Part shown: piece by piece, positions 34,301 to 46,929 of the stretch
Numbering within the stretch: the stretch's first letter is position 1
Layout: each line of letters begins with the position of its first letter
Source: Pseudopithomyces maydicus
Taxonomy: Eukaryota; Ascomycota; Dothideomycetes; Pleosporales; Didymosphaeriaceae
Assembly: GCA_026873275.1 (NCBI GenBank)
Contig: JANTUC010000005.1
Coordinates: 1-64,000 of the forward strand
Length of the DNA: 64,000 nt
Reading direction: 5' to 3'
Notes under the pieces: generated by a model
What the model was told of the DNA's origin: nothing
Database searches by the model: none
The model's input: only the letters and a program-made list of their open reading frames with translations
Made by a program: the position numbers and the translations under genes

Positions 34301-37300
34301 TTACGCGTAAAACCATTCCTGCATGAACAATCCCTTTCACTGGGGGAAGATTGGCTGCGCATTCTGTAGCCGCTAGGCCCACAGACGCCTCATCCGTGAT
34401 GTCGCAGGCGATGACATGTAGTTCCGAGCCAAGAGACCGCATCTCATTCTGGAAGATCAGGTAATCTTCATTGTCGAGTTTACGTCTAGACAAGGTTACG
34501 ACATGGCCCGCCCCATGAGAAGCCATGAACTTCGCAATACGTCGTCCAAGATCACCAAGACCTCCGGCAATAAGATAAGTGCCATCTCTGTCTAGATTCA
34601 AGCGCTTGGGGCGTGCGACAGTCTGTTTGACTCTTGTTGTCTCGTCGCAGAGGAGCACGACCTTGCCAGTATGTTTTCTTGACTGGATCAGGCGAAATGC
34701 CTCTTCGATCTCGGATATAGATTCAGTGGTGACCGGTGAGAAGGGCTGCAGAGTACCCTGCTCGAACATTGAGATGATCTTAGTCAGCCTGGTATGCATC
34801 TCGCTTTTCTTCAGTTTGGCTAGGACGGTGAGATCTACCGCAGCGAAGGTGACGTTCCTGTCGAAGGGGATCATGCTGATCTCGTTTTTCTTGTATATGT
34901 CCGACTTTCCGATCTCGACGAATGTACCTAGGGATGCGAGAACTGAGAAGGAATCGTGAAGTGAATCTCCCGATAGCGAATTCAGCACGACATCGACCCC
35001 CTTGCCTTTTGTGAGTCGAAGAATGCCTTGCTTGAACGTCCGAAGCCTGGACGAGAAGATGGAACTTGGGGGAATTTTGAACTGATCTATGAGTAGTTGA
35101 CGTTTTGCCTTGCTTCCGACAGTACAGAAGATCTCGGCCCCAATGTTCTGAGCAAGTTGAATCGCTGCTTGGCCAACGCCACCGGAAGCGGCATGAATGA
35201 GAATGCTCTGCCCACGTTGAAGATTGGCGACCTCGACAATACAGTGATAGGCTGTGGAGAAGACGATCGGGATCGACGCCCCAATAGCGAAAGACATCCA
35301 TGGGGGGATCCTACTGCTGAGATCACCATGGATTCTTGGGTGACTGCAGAAGGGCTCGGCGCCAAGACCACATACCCGATCACCAACGCGATATCTACCC
35401 ACAAGGCCAGAACCAACCTTGCGAACCACACCAGCACATTCGCCTGTCATCGTAACCCCAGGAATCATCTGTCCCATCGCAATGAAAACGTCCTTGAAGT
35501 TGATGCCATAAGCTCTAGCTTCGAGTTCCAAATCGAACTCACCAAGCGGCGTGGAAGGAACGTCATCGGTCACAAATCGAAGACTGCTAAGGAGTCCCGG
35601 TGTCTCTACTTCCAGCTTTAATGGTCGCTGCGGCTGCTGAAAAAGTCCGACTTCAGTCTTCTGGGGATAGAGAGCTTTCTCAATGTAGTCATTGAATTTT
35701 TGATCTCCGTGGACCCTCCCAATCAAAACCTGTTCATCACTGAAGATGTACTCATCTTCAATGGATTGCATCGCACTGATGGGTGTTGAGAAAGATCTTG
35801 CGAGCACGTTACAAATTCGAGTAATCAGGCTCTGTGAATTTGCAACATCTTCTTGTACATCGACAGTGACAAGTCGCAGTCCTGCATTCTCTCGCCGTGC
35901 GACTCGGGCGAGGCCATTGATCAAGCCTTTTGAGGGATGGAGAGTATCATGCTTGCTCTCCTGGCAGCTAATCCACAATACATTCTTTGCCCTGGTCAAG
36001 AGGGATATGATCTGCGTAAACCTTTCGGGACTGGGTGCGGCCAAAATAGGCTCGGAGGCGTTGTCAACGACAACATAAATCGGGTCGGTATTGACAGGGG
36101 ATGCTGGCCAGCCATCCAGCCCGCAGCTAAAGCCCTGAGTTGACAGCTGGGCCATGATTCCGTCCGCGAAGACTTCGATACCTCCCTTACGGGACTCGCA
36201 GATAAGGCTGACGAAGGGAAAGCCTGTGATTGGGGTTTTATGTGATTCAATTTTCGTGGCCACAATCAAATCCGATCTGGCGATGGCACCAGCAACAGGT
36301 AGAACAGGGTTTAGGACTTGGAACCCGTGTTCTTCCAGATGTCCTTGACCGATGTCAAGACTGGATGTAGCCGCATTGATGATAATCAAGCGCCCATCAA
36401 GTTTCAAAAGTTTTTTCGAATTCACCAAACTTTCAACCAAAGATTCAGTGTGAAACGCCTCCGAAACAATGATTAGATCGAATGTGCTTTCCAGGAAGCC
36501 CTGTGAAATTGGATCTTTAGTGATATCCAAGACCCGTGATTCCACGCGATTAGCGAATTGTTGGGACTTCAATTTCTCATCCCCTACAGATGAAGCGTCG
36601 GTATTGGTGTAGATGTAGTGATCCAACAGAAGCCCTTCTGAGGAGTTAAGCGCCTTAAGGATCTGTTCCTTTATCTCGCCACCTGCAGCTCCAATTTCCA
36701 GGATCTTCATATGAGGTTGTTTGAAAGCCAAGAGCTGGATGTATTTGATAGCCAGTTCCTCGGTCTTCAGATCAGCAGACTTTGTCTCATTTGAGATAGG
36801 TGGAAAATCGACATCCGATTGCCAATTCAGCCTGTAGCTCATTTTGCGACTGAATGGAAGTGTAGCCTCGTCAAGTGACGCTTCACCGATACCGCGGAGA
36901 TGACCTCCCGTAATAGTAATCATCGGTACTGGGTCTGCGCCCTCGGCATTCTCCTCGAATACCATAATGTCAACAATGGCGAAACGGGTACCTGTCTCAG
37001 GCATAGTTGTGGTCGCAATCCACTGTGTACCAGGCTCGCTTCTAAGATTACAATTGATTGAAATCGCTTCGATGATGGTAGGCATAACAGGACCATTTCC
37101 GACGTTTCTGCGATACAGCGGAATGCCTAGCTGAAATACGGTGTCAAAGGTGGCCGGGTGGATCAGGTGTGGCTGTTGATATTTGCGAGGCATGACGCTT
37201 GCTACGTCGGGTATGTCAATATCCGCAATGCCTCCCAGTCGTCCAATTTGCGCCTTCTTGATGCCATTAAAGGTAGGACCATATACGTTTCCATTCTCGG

Positions 37301-40300
37301 TGAAGTTCTTGTAAAGTTCATCGTGTGTGATTGTTGTGTCACACGCATCACGAATTTCTTGGAGTTGCTTAAGCTGGCTCGAATTCTTCATCTCTTCTTC
37401 CCGGAACCCCTCGACTTCATCTTCTTTGGACTGCCACTCAATCATAACGGAGCCTGAGCAGTGCTCATGCCAGACATTGTCCGTTGATAGAGCCATAATG
37501 CGAAAGCTCTCCCAGGTATGGTCACTCAAGTGTCTCGCGGGCCGCATCGTGAGGAGAACCTCAACGTCAGACGTCAAGCCATCCATTCGCCGTTCGGGTA
37601 TCATTATTGATTTGGAGAAGACGATATCTTTCAAATGAACATAGGCCATGTCACCTTGAGCCTTTCGGTCTACGGCAATCTGGCGGGCTGCTTCGATTAC
37701 CATGGACAGATAAGCTGCAGCGGGATAGATTGCGAAGCCATCAACGACGTGATCGCTCAGCCATGGGAGACTGTCAACACCTAGGAAATTTCGCCATGCA
37801 GGCTCATGGGCAGTTGTCCCGGGAATTCGCAAACCGAGGAGATCGTGAGGTGGATGTGCGCGGAAGCGATGCTGCTTGCTGAGGTTCGATTCGTAGATGT
37901 AGCTCTGAGAATGATCCCAGGGATACGGTGGAAGATCATCGAGCAGTTTAGCGGGCGTATCCTCACCGCTTTCACGGAACGTCGAATCCAGAGCTAATGG
38001 ATACCCGAATTCGAACAATTTGCCAGCCATCTCCAAGACACTGGAAATTGCATTACGTCCTCTTGTCAAAGCTGAAAGATAGCTAGACTTAAAATTTGAC
38101 TGCCCAAGACCTTGCATAATCTGTCTGACGGGGCCAGCCAACGCTCCGTGTGGGCCAATTTCTGTCAACAGAACGAGGGGAGCTGGTACAATACCGACGA
38201 ACTCGGAGCGGCAAAGGAGCTCCAACGCGGGTCCGAATCGGACTGGAGACACGAGGTTGTCTACCCAGTACTGCGCATCGAAGTTTTCAGTCTTCTGCAC
38301 CACATTGACCGAAGAGTAGAACCTGATAGCAGGATTTGGGCTCCGGGACTGGATATCTTTGATTGATGCAAGGTACTCAGAAGCAACCTTTTTCATGTGA
38401 TGTGAGTGATATGCGGTATCGACTTTGAGCTTTCGGTTGAAGATAGATTCCTCGTCCAGCATAACCTTCAGCTCATCGATTGCAGATTCATCTCCTGAAA
38501 TGGTCGTGCTCACGGGCGAGTTGACACAAGCGACATTGACCAGGCCCGTTCGAGTCTGGTCAATATATTTCTTCACGTCATTCTCACCTAGACCAACCGC
38601 CATCATAGCACCTTTGCTAGAAATGACGCGTGCACAGGCAGTGGACATAAAACCCCTCTTGTAGGAAACCTCTAAAGCCGTCTTGTGATCGAGGGCCTCT
38701 GCAGCATACGCCGCACCTATCTCACCGCTACTGTGTCCGAGGACCGTGTCCGGGAAGATCTGGAAGCTCTTGAGGAGGTCCACAAGCGCGATCTGAATAG
38801 CAGTCGTAGAAGGCTGAGAGATCTCGGCATCGCTCACCCGCGAGGCTTGTTCGTCCTGGAACAGCTCGTCAATCAGACCCCACGTGGCGCCAAGATCTTT
38901 CAGAATCCGGTCAGATCTGAGCATAGAGTCTCTATACACCGGTTGGTGTATGGTCAATTCGCGGCCCATAGCATGCCATTGTGCGCCCTGTCCTGTGAAG
39001 AGGAAGACAGAGCGAAAGCTGGTCACAGACTTTGTAATGCGGGGGGTCTGATCCAATGAACTCAGGAGCTCCTCGTGAGTAGAGGCAGCCGTACTGAATC
39101 GGTACTGCATCTTCGTTCGCTTTGTCGACAAAGTATAAGCAAGATTGTGGAAGTATGAAGAATCACTCTGACGTGAGACCCACTGGTGCAAATTCGATAC
39201 CATGTTTTGCAAAGAGAGTTCCGAGTGGGCTGAGAGTACGAATAACTGGGAGTCATCCGCGGGATCAGACACATCAGCCCCTAGAGAGTGTCCATTCACA
39301 CTCGATTTCGATGGCTGTGTCAACTCTCCGTTGGAACCATTTGTGGTGTGAATCCCGTTCGTCGATTTCTGGCTATTCTTTACATCATTGCCGTTAGTTT
39401 TATGGCTTCCGTTGGTTATATTGCTTCCATTGGTCTCATGGTTTCCATTGGTCTTATGGCTTCCGTTGGTGTCCTGGCTTCCGTTGGTGTTCTGGCTTCC
39501 GTTGAGTCTAGAGCTACCGTTTGTGATATTATTTGGGTACTCTGTGCTGCTTATATCCTGGACATGTAACTTATTTACCCCATTAGTGTGGTGTACACCA
39601 TTGTTCACGTTGGATGCCACGGAACTCATGTAGGCAGCTGGAGATTCAAGAATGACGTGGGCGTTAGTCCCGCCATAGCCGAAAGAGTTCACGGAGATGC
39701 GCTGAGAGCCATGGTACGTAGGAAGAGGCACCATCTCCGTTGCAATCTAGGCTCACGGTCAGTGGTGATTTCAATGCTTCGTGATGAGTCGTACCTTTAT
39801 CTTTCGCTCTTCGAGATGAAGCGTGGGCTTTGGTTTGACAAAGTCAATGTTCGGAGGGATCATGCCGTGCCTCAAGATTAGGATTGCCTTTAGCAATCCA
39901 GCGACGCCACTGGATGCTTCGAGATGTCCTATATTCGACTTGATGGATCCCACATAGAGTTCGTCCTTTCGCCCGTCATCCGTGAAGACTTGAGCGATGG
40001 ATGATATTTCTGCTGTGTCGCCTGCTCAAGGTCAACGGCTGCTCGTTTTACTGCGCAATTTTCGCTGACCTGCAATTGTTCCTGTCCCATGCGCCTCAAC
40101 ATAGACAGTTTCTGCTGGGTCAAGACCAGCATTGGAGTACACTTGGCGCATCAGATTTGCTTGCGCGATTGGATTTGGAAGTGTAAGGCCTGCAGTCTTC
40201 CCATCCTGGTTCAAACCAGAGTTTCGGATAATAGCGTGAATTTTATCCCCGTCACTCATAGCATCATCCAAGCGCTTTAGAATTAGCGTAACAACACCCT

Positions 40301-41205
40301 CGCCTCTTGCATATCCGGCTCCTCGGCTATCAAAAACGTAGCACTTTCCATCCGGGTTGGTCATGCTGGATTGAACTGTCAGCTTCGGCAATACCGGTCG
40401 TTTATGACAATTGACAACTTACCCTACAGTACTCATGGGAATGATCTGATCGGGTGTGAGCACCAATTGAGTTCCAGCAACAATAGCCAGTTTTGATTCT
40501 CGTGCTCGGAGCCCATGGCATGCCTGATGTAGGGCAACCATACTTCCTGAGCACCCAGTATCCACCGTGCTAGATGGACCTTTGAGATCGAGAACATAGG
40601 ATATCCTATTAGACAGAATAGCGATACCAGTACCGATCATGTGGGCCTTTGGGGTCCTTGAGATATCCTTGTATCCCATGCGCTCGAAGCTAGCGTATTC
40701 GTTAATAAACGACTATATAACAAGCAGATATGGAGTGTGGGGATGGTTCCGCACGTGGAGGAATAACTTCATGGGGAAGCTTTCACGTGGTAACAGGGAT
40801 AACGTACTCGGTAGCATAAGCACCCACATGAACCGAAGTATCCGAACCTTTGAGTTCTTCGAGCGTTTTGCCGGCATTTTCCAACGCCTCGTAGGTCGTC
40901 TCCATCAATATACGCTGTTGTGGATCCAGACAATGCGCTTCGTGGGGATGAATGTTGAAAAAGCGCGCATCAAAGGCATTGATATCTTGATCGAGGAAGT
41001 ATAGACTCTTGGTGTTGATAGCTTCCTTTGCCTCTGGATCAGGATGATAAAACGCATCCTTATTCCATCTATCGGCTGGGACCTCTCGCCATCCACTTCT
41101 CCCTTCCGAAAGCATATTCCAAAGCTTCTCCGGACTGTCTGAGCCACCAGGCAGACGACATGCCATGCCAATGATGGCGATCGGAATTGGTGTAGAGTCG
41201 GCCAT
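31342..41205 (-). CDS. Highly reducing polyketide synthase with C-terminal carnitine acyltransferase domain
   Basis: Nine exons (41205-40808, 40689-40423, 40365-40070, 40021-39795, 39746-34305, 34256-32664, 32506-32276, 32221-31497, 31444-31342), all GT-AG, total 9282 nt, 3093 aa. Domains: KS (about 5-430; Cys179 in DTGCSGS, His314 in EAHGTGT, His353 in SNIGHLE); Asn/Gly/Ser repeat linker 471-547; AT (GHSSG, Ser735); DH (His1062 in LSDHVVDG, Asp1264); shortened methyltransferase (about 1380-1560, ILEIGAAGG); ER (about 1775-2090, HAASGGVGQA); KR (about 2115-2290, GGLGDLG, Tyr2267); ACP (LDSL, Ser2437); carnitine acyltransferase (about 2500-3050, EHTMID, His2814). Makes a reduced polyketide; in characterised cAT-PKSs this last domain moves the chain to a polyol or similar acceptor. 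The 48-nt intron 34304-34257 has no stop and is easily missed. The last-but-two intron acceptor (32507 or 32525) is the least certain junction. Confidence 0.93.
39406..39513 (-). repeat. Six 18-bp coding repeats in the PKS KS-AT linker
   Basis: Six head-to-tail 18-bp units (starts 39406, 39424, 39442, 39460, 39478, 39496) encode six-residue TNGS-type repeats in the PKS. Further Thr-Asn-Gly pieces extend on both sides (protein residues about 471-547). The unit length is a multiple of three, so copy-number change keeps the frame open. Confidence 0.9.
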
Positions 41206-43376
41206 CTTTCTCGGTAACAATTCTAAGATACGCACGATAGAAAAGAGTATTCTACAGAAATAAACACTTCCGAAGAAGAGACAGAGGCGTTTTGCAGTAA
41301 GACAACTTTACAAGCTATCTTCAGGTCTCAATGAATGCTGCTGGAGAGGCCTTCGAATGACATTAATGCGAGACTATCGTGGGCATCTATTTAGCACCAG
41401 CAGGTAGAGGATCAAGACTAGGATCCTTATCCTTGCTTCAAGGGATACGAAGAATGAGGTGTTGACAGATCATGTTAGGTACTGAATACTTGAAAGAAAT
41501 TTAGCGGGAAGCTGACGCGTAGGCGAACTTTTGAATCCTTCCGAAGATAAGCTGTGGGCTTACCATTTTACGGAATTTGGGTAAAGATCTGAAGTCGATT
41601 GACTCCATGCTGATGACACATGAGGCTCGCTGCCGTAGCTGACTGTTTTGTGTAGATGGCAAGATAACAACGTACCACACCATCTGGGTATGAGGCAGGC
41701 TTATCTTGAGAGGTCATGAAGCTACGCCACACGACCACACTCTACAGTGAAGTCGTGCAGGGGGCACTCATTAGGTCCATGCCAAGGTTGACATGTCTGA
41801 CATGAACTCTTCATCTCCCAATTATAATCAGTCGCATCATTCAGCTGAAGCTGAAGCAGCTCATAATTCAAATTGATCCGTTCTAGAGAATGCTACACAT
41901 CCGTCGATTGTATCACTGTGTTCGAATACAAGCTGAAACTTTCCGCTATACGAGCCCTGCTATTATCTAAATGCTTAAACACAAAAGTTTCTGTTTATTA
42001 TTCTTGTGCGGCTAAACCTTGCGTGAAAAGCGCTTCAGTGACACTCTAATTACACATCGGGACAACGTCTGAGCTCAGAAGCGCCCTTCATGGGATTGAA
42101 TCCATATGATCATGGATATATATTATCGTCTGTAAATCACACAGATGACTGCAGTAGCTTGCCTGACGTGATTGTAGTCATCTCTCAACTTCCGCGACCG
42201 AAGGAACATGTTTTGTGTGTTTAGCCGCCATAGTAGCGCATTGTGAATGAGCAGGAATTCTGGGGTCGACCACCCAGTGGTGTAGGAGTGCCGCATGGGG
42301 CATGCGTCTATATCGGTTATTCCATCGCTAGCTACATGCGTATATGTCGGCGCACGAGGTCCCGGAGACCCTGCAGCCGTGCTTGCGATACTGCCACACC
42401 TCGCATCTCACTACCCTAAGCTCTGAATTCCATGTACATGAGCTCCACAGTATGATAGTCTGCTCGCTGCACATAAGCGTGGAAGCAGGTCTAGCCACTT
42501 ACCAGCGTTTCAGAGACCCTGCGAAAACATGAAGGATTCCCAGTGCGCGGAACTCAGATAAAGGCGATCCGGGTGCGGATGCTTGTTCCCGAAAGATGTG
42601 GCGCAACGCTTGAGTTCGTATAAGCAAAGGTCGAACGAGCCTCGACGACACCCAAGTCCACCAATGAGCCGCTGGAGTACATAGAACTAGTGGTCTAGGC
42701 CTCAGGATAAATGCTGAATCCTTTACCATGGTAAAAGAAGGTCCTGGCAAGGGTCGCTACTCGAACGGCCGTATCGCATACTGTAACTACGCCTCTCCGA
42801 TACTTGGTGGAGCGTCTAAGGCATGTGGGACAGATTTGATCCGGGGGATCTCCAGGATTAAACCAAGGGAGACTTAGAAAGCTTGGTAAAGTGGCACAAG
42901 CTTGAACCGCTGCTCCCCTGGCAGCCAATATAAGGCCTTGCCGCCGCTCCAAATCGATTCCATCTCAGTCGAATCCTGCGAGATGTAATGGAATCGCTTC
43001 TAGAAGAGGGGTCGTATTTAGGCAAATAAGCCGTGCCGCCAACACGCACGATTGACGCGAAGTGGCTTGACCAATCAACCCTTCTGAATCCTTACGAGTG
43101 TCAGGCCCCCACACCATTGACTGGTTGACGTGCAGGTACGCCAACCACGTCCGCAGTGTCGGAGTCAGCAGCCGGAACCAAGGGAACGCTGCCGGTCCTG
43201 ATCTCGACCGCGAGGTCACTCTCTCGCCTCCTGGAACAATCTATTCACCAACCGGTTATTCCTCGCCGGTGCTGCCTCTGCACAGGTCGATGCCAACAAA
43301 TATCAACGAGACATCCTGAGCGGTATCTGAATCTTCCTCTCAATCAGCTCAGGTCCTTCCGAACGCGACTTTGAAG
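41206..43376. other. 2.2-kb intergenic region between PKS and RTA1-like gene
   Basis: Divergent promoter region. I found no convincing gene: open frames at 42499-42952 and 43098-43374 lack recognisable domains and are not supported by splice structure. A transcription factor gene, often present beside PKSs, is not seen here. Confidence 0.6.
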
Positions 43377-44490
43377 ATGGGGAACGCAGATGACTACGTC
43401 GAAGGCTTCGTTTGCACACTAGAGACGTGCTCTGTGGAGCAATGGGGATATGTCCGCTACCAACCTAGCGTCGCCGGCAATGCGCTGTTTTGCGCTCTCA
43501 TGGCGCTTCTTGCAATTGCACAGGGATATCTTGGCTTCAAAAATAAGACCAAAGGTGTTGCGATTACCATGGTTCTTGGTCTGGTCACCGAAACTCTCGG
43601 TTACATTGCGCGAGTTCTCCTTCACGGTAACCCATTTTACAGGGACTACTTCCTCTGGTATCTGATTACTTTGACCATTGGTCCTGTCTTTATCGCTGCC
43701 GCCATTTACCTTACACTCGGACGTATCGTGGTAGTATACGGAGAAGGAATTAGTCGACTCAGACCTCGAACATATACGACCTTTTTCGTGGCATGCGACT
43801 TCGTCAGTCTTTGTGTCCAAGCGGTGGGTGGAGGTATCGCAGCATCCACTCCTGTCACCAATCAACCTTTGGTACGATGGCCCATTTTCCGCTTTTCAGT
43901 TTATGTTTTGGTCGCAACCCAATTGGTCTCTGGCACCGGATGCTGATAATTGCGTTTTCTAGATTGATACTGGAACCAACATCCTTGTCGCAGGTCTTTC
44001 TATCCAGGTTGCCAGCTTATTCGCATTCTCTGCGTGCAGCCTTGAGTTTCTAGCGCGCGTGCGTAAACACCCAGAGATGAGGAACCCAGAATTCATGGAT
44101 CTTGTGGGCAGCAAGAGGTTCAAGCAATTCCTCTACGGTATGTGTACTCTCATTTCAATCACTCGGAGCTGACCATTTGAAGCACTCTTCGCTGCAACAG
44201 CCCTCCTGTTCATCAGAACTGTCTTCCGAGCTGTGGAGCTGAGCCAGGGCTTCGGAGGAAAACTCGCCAATAATCAAGTTGAATTCATGGTTCTCGATGG
44301 AGTTATGGTCATCCTGGCATCTACTTGTCTTACTATCTGGAACCCAGGCTTTGGTTTTGGTGGCCGATGGAATGAAGCTGGATTCCGATTTCGTATTAAG
44401 GCAGCTAGGGGAGATCAGGAACTTGAGCTGTCTCCGGCATCTGGAAGTAACGAGAAAGTCGAACCGAACGTTTCCGAGCACAGGCTGTGA
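43377..44490 (+). CDS. RTA1-like seven-helix membrane protein
   Basis: 325 aa in three exons (43377-43871, 43963-44137, 44183-44490), all GT-AG with matching phases. It has repeated hydrophobic segments and the RTA1-family text YQPSVAGNALFCALM near the N-terminus, GYIARVLLH, and FIRTVFRAVELSQGF followed by a late LDGVMVI segment. RTA1/RSB1 proteins are fungal membrane proteins linked to resistance to toxic lipids or sterol-targeting drugs and possibly to lipid flipping. Beside a PKS it may give self-protection; that is inference. The start is ATG 43377; a TTG just upstream is not used. Confidence 0.9.
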
Positions 44491-44905
44491 TTCGAAACAT
44501 TTGCCCCAGACAGCTCCGGTGCGGCCTCGAGGTCGCGGTACACAGGTTGATCATTTACCCGGATTCTCATTCTTTTTGCGCATCTCCAGGATGCTCAATG
44601 TTTATTCGAAGCATTAGAAGCAACGTACTGCATGCGATGGACCAAATAATACATGTATTGGGGATTGCATATCGCTATCTGTGTTATCGTAACACTTTGT
44701 GGATCTGAGATTAGTTGCATGCCTGAAACCTTATTTGAAAGAGTATACAGTCTGGTTAATGGACTAGGTGAGCCATCCTGACTTTTTTTCTATTGTCCTC
44801 CACATCACATTTCCGCGCTTCGCGAAAGAGGACTTGTAGTAATGATGAGTTACATATACCCAACTATATGTTTTTGCACCCTTTAAGGTAGTATCATCAG
44901 GAACC
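44491..44905. other. Convergent intergenic region
   Basis: About 415 bp between the 3' ends of the RTA1-like gene and a minus-strand oxidoreductase. No gene seen. Confidence 0.6.
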
Positions 44906-46060
44906 TTACATTGCCATCTTGACCTCCACTTGTTTACCATCAGCAGCACACTTGTAGATGGCTGAAAGCAAAGCAAAGTTGAACTCGAGTCTGTTCCTCG
45001 TAAGTGCCACGCTATCGCGGCCCTTTACCAAGTCAACAAAAGCGAGCAACGGACGGAGATTTGCGTCCTCCCATCCGAAACCAGGAAAAACCTCTTCTTT
45101 CGTCTCTACCTTCCCATTGACATCAACGTAATGCTTGAGTCTGAAACCCTGTTCCAAGGCATCGACCTCATCCTTGTAATCGAATTTTGGAACCCACTCC
45201 CAAGTCAGTCCCCCACCGATGCCATCCACATTGAGAGTGGCTTCAGGCTCTCCATGGAAGCCACTTGCACGCTCCCAGTCGAACGGTATAACGTTCCCAT
45301 CTTCCAGTGTCAGCGACAATGCTGCGCCAGCATGCGTCTCAACCGAAATTGTAGAATCAGCTGGATCGACACCCGTCCGTGGTGTCGCCACCCACGCTCG
45401 ATGGACAGTCGCAGCCACAGGGCGAAGGACATCGAACAACATTGTGAAGTCGTAGACACCCCAATCGAATATGATACCGCCGCCTGATTTCTCCTTCTGC
45501 AAGAACCATTTGCTTTCTGGTTGGTATTCGATGCCGGGGCGAGATCGTGGCTGTCGTGTGACAAAACGCGCGTGATAGAGCGAACCTACACCTCCCGTCT
45601 TGATCAACTCGCGGGCTCGATCGAGAGCACCGTTATCCAGATATCGATAGCTGCATTCTGAGAATAGTCGCCCGGAGCTGTCGCTGGCGGCCAGCATATC
45701 TGCCATTTCAACTCCAGTTCTAGCAATAGGCTTTTCGCACAAGACATGACGATTCGATCGAAATGCACTGAGCGTTGCTGAGTGATGCAACCATGGAGGG
45801 ACGGCTATCACCACTATGTCGTGGTCTTGCCCTGGCGAGCTGGCGAGCATGGCTTCAGCATCGTCGTAGACAGTAGCGTGGGGAAATTTGGCGAGAAAGG
45901 CTTCGCGCGCCTCTTTCGTCGGGTCTGCAGCAAATAACTGGACATTGGGTTCTAGCATGCCAGCTGCAATAGCATGTCGTCCTGCACTAAACCCGGCGCC
46001 ATACAAATAGATTCGCCAGGGTGCTGTAGAAGTCTCATTGACACCATTGGGGATAGTCAT
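44906..46060 (-). CDS. Gfo/Idh/MocA family oxidoreductase A
   Basis: 384-aa single-exon NAD(P)-dependent dehydrogenase. N-terminal Rossmann motif YGAGFSAGRHA (GxGxxA), then IVVIAVPPWLH and the family hallmark CEKPIA with the catalytic-site Lys. The C-terminal domain contains GGGIIFDWGVYDFTML. Family members act on sugars, inositols and related polyols or biliverdin-like substrates, so the substrate cannot be read from sequence. ATG 46060 starts just before the Rossmann fold; an in-frame ATG at 46141 would add 27 residues. It is divergent from a second family member at 46930 and is a candidate for making or modifying a polyol partner of the PKS product. Confidence 0.88.
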   Translation of the reverse strand: MTIPNGVNETSTAPWRIYLYGAGFSAGRHAIAAGMLEPNVQLFAADPTKEAREAFLAKFPHATVYDDAEAMLASSPGQDHDIVVIAVPPWLHHSATLSAFRSNRHVLCEKPIARTGVEMADMLAASDSSGRLFSECSYRYLDNGALDRARELIKTGGVGSLYHARFVTRQPRSRPGIEYQPESKWFLQKEKSGGGIIFDWGVYDFTMLFDVLRPVAATVHRAWVATPRTGVDPADSTISVETHAGAALSLTLEDGNVIPFDWERASGFHGEPEATLNVDGIGGGLTWEWVPKFDYKDEVDALEQGFRLKHYVDVNGKVETKEEVFPGFGWEDANLRPLLAFVDLVKGRDSVALTRNRLEFNFALLSAIYKCAADGKQVEVKMAM

Positions 46061-46929
46061 TTTTAGGGACGTACTTTCTGCAACTTGTAAATGATTGTGC
46101 AGCAGAGGACTGTTCAACGAAATGAATCCAGCAAGAAACAATTGATATAGAAAGCACTGGAAGCTGCAGGGGAATTATGTTCACCTAAAGATAGCGTTAG
46201 ACACAAAGACTGCTTGTGCCAGCTGTAGATTCATAATGGCCTCTGGGCAAGCTGTCCTCAGCAATGAAGGGCCTACGGCTACGCGCGTTCGAAATCGCTG
46301 GACCGACATTATTGTCCAAGTCGAGAATGTTCGTACAGCCGACCATCGCTTGTGATTGGTCAGATGCCATCCGGCTCACCATGCATCGAAGGACCAATTT
46401 AACCCCATCTCCCCGGTATTACGCCCTATAGACCACACCTGACGGATCATGCTGCATAAGCGCTGAATGCACGACAAGGGCCGAACTAAGCTGACCTGCC
46501 TTCGCTGCGAGAGCCGAAGGATCTCATAGTCACGGCTTGAAAGCGCCTGTTATCCGAGAATCCTACGCCTGTACAAGGTGCTGCTGAAGGAGTAAGCGAC
46601 ATCAGTAATCCGGTCCGCCACGCCGTACGGCACGGCGCGAACAACATCACATTCCGATATCAACACTTGGCTCGATGTATCTCAGGCTATGCACAGGTTT
46701 TCCGGGAGAAAGGAAGTCGGGCCCGCAGGCTGCAGCAGGTTGTGGGGAGTTCCATGTCAGACAATGAATCATCTAGACTGAATCCTACGGTGTAATTCGA
46801 ATGTTATGCCGGCACCTAACCACGTGAGCACATTCCTTATATGCAATTAGAGATGGTGCGGGATGAACGATTTAGTTTCAAGTTACAAACAGCAATTGAC
46901 ATTGCACAGGCCACGCCATATTGTTCAGC
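46061..46929. promoter_or_regulatory. Shared promoter region of two divergent oxidoreductases
   Basis: About 870 bp between two Gfo/Idh/MocA genes transcribed away from each other. No gene seen. Divergent arrangement suggests co-regulation. No specific site can be named. Confidence 0.5.

Noticed and set aside
39388..39633. Hydrophobic 81-codon repeat protein on the plus strand
   Set aside because: Antisense reading of the Asn/Gly/Ser repeat linker of the PKS.
42344..43374. Candidate transcription factor or small genes between PKS and RTA1-like gene
   Set aside because: None of the open frames shows a zinc cluster, DNA-binding motif or other domain.
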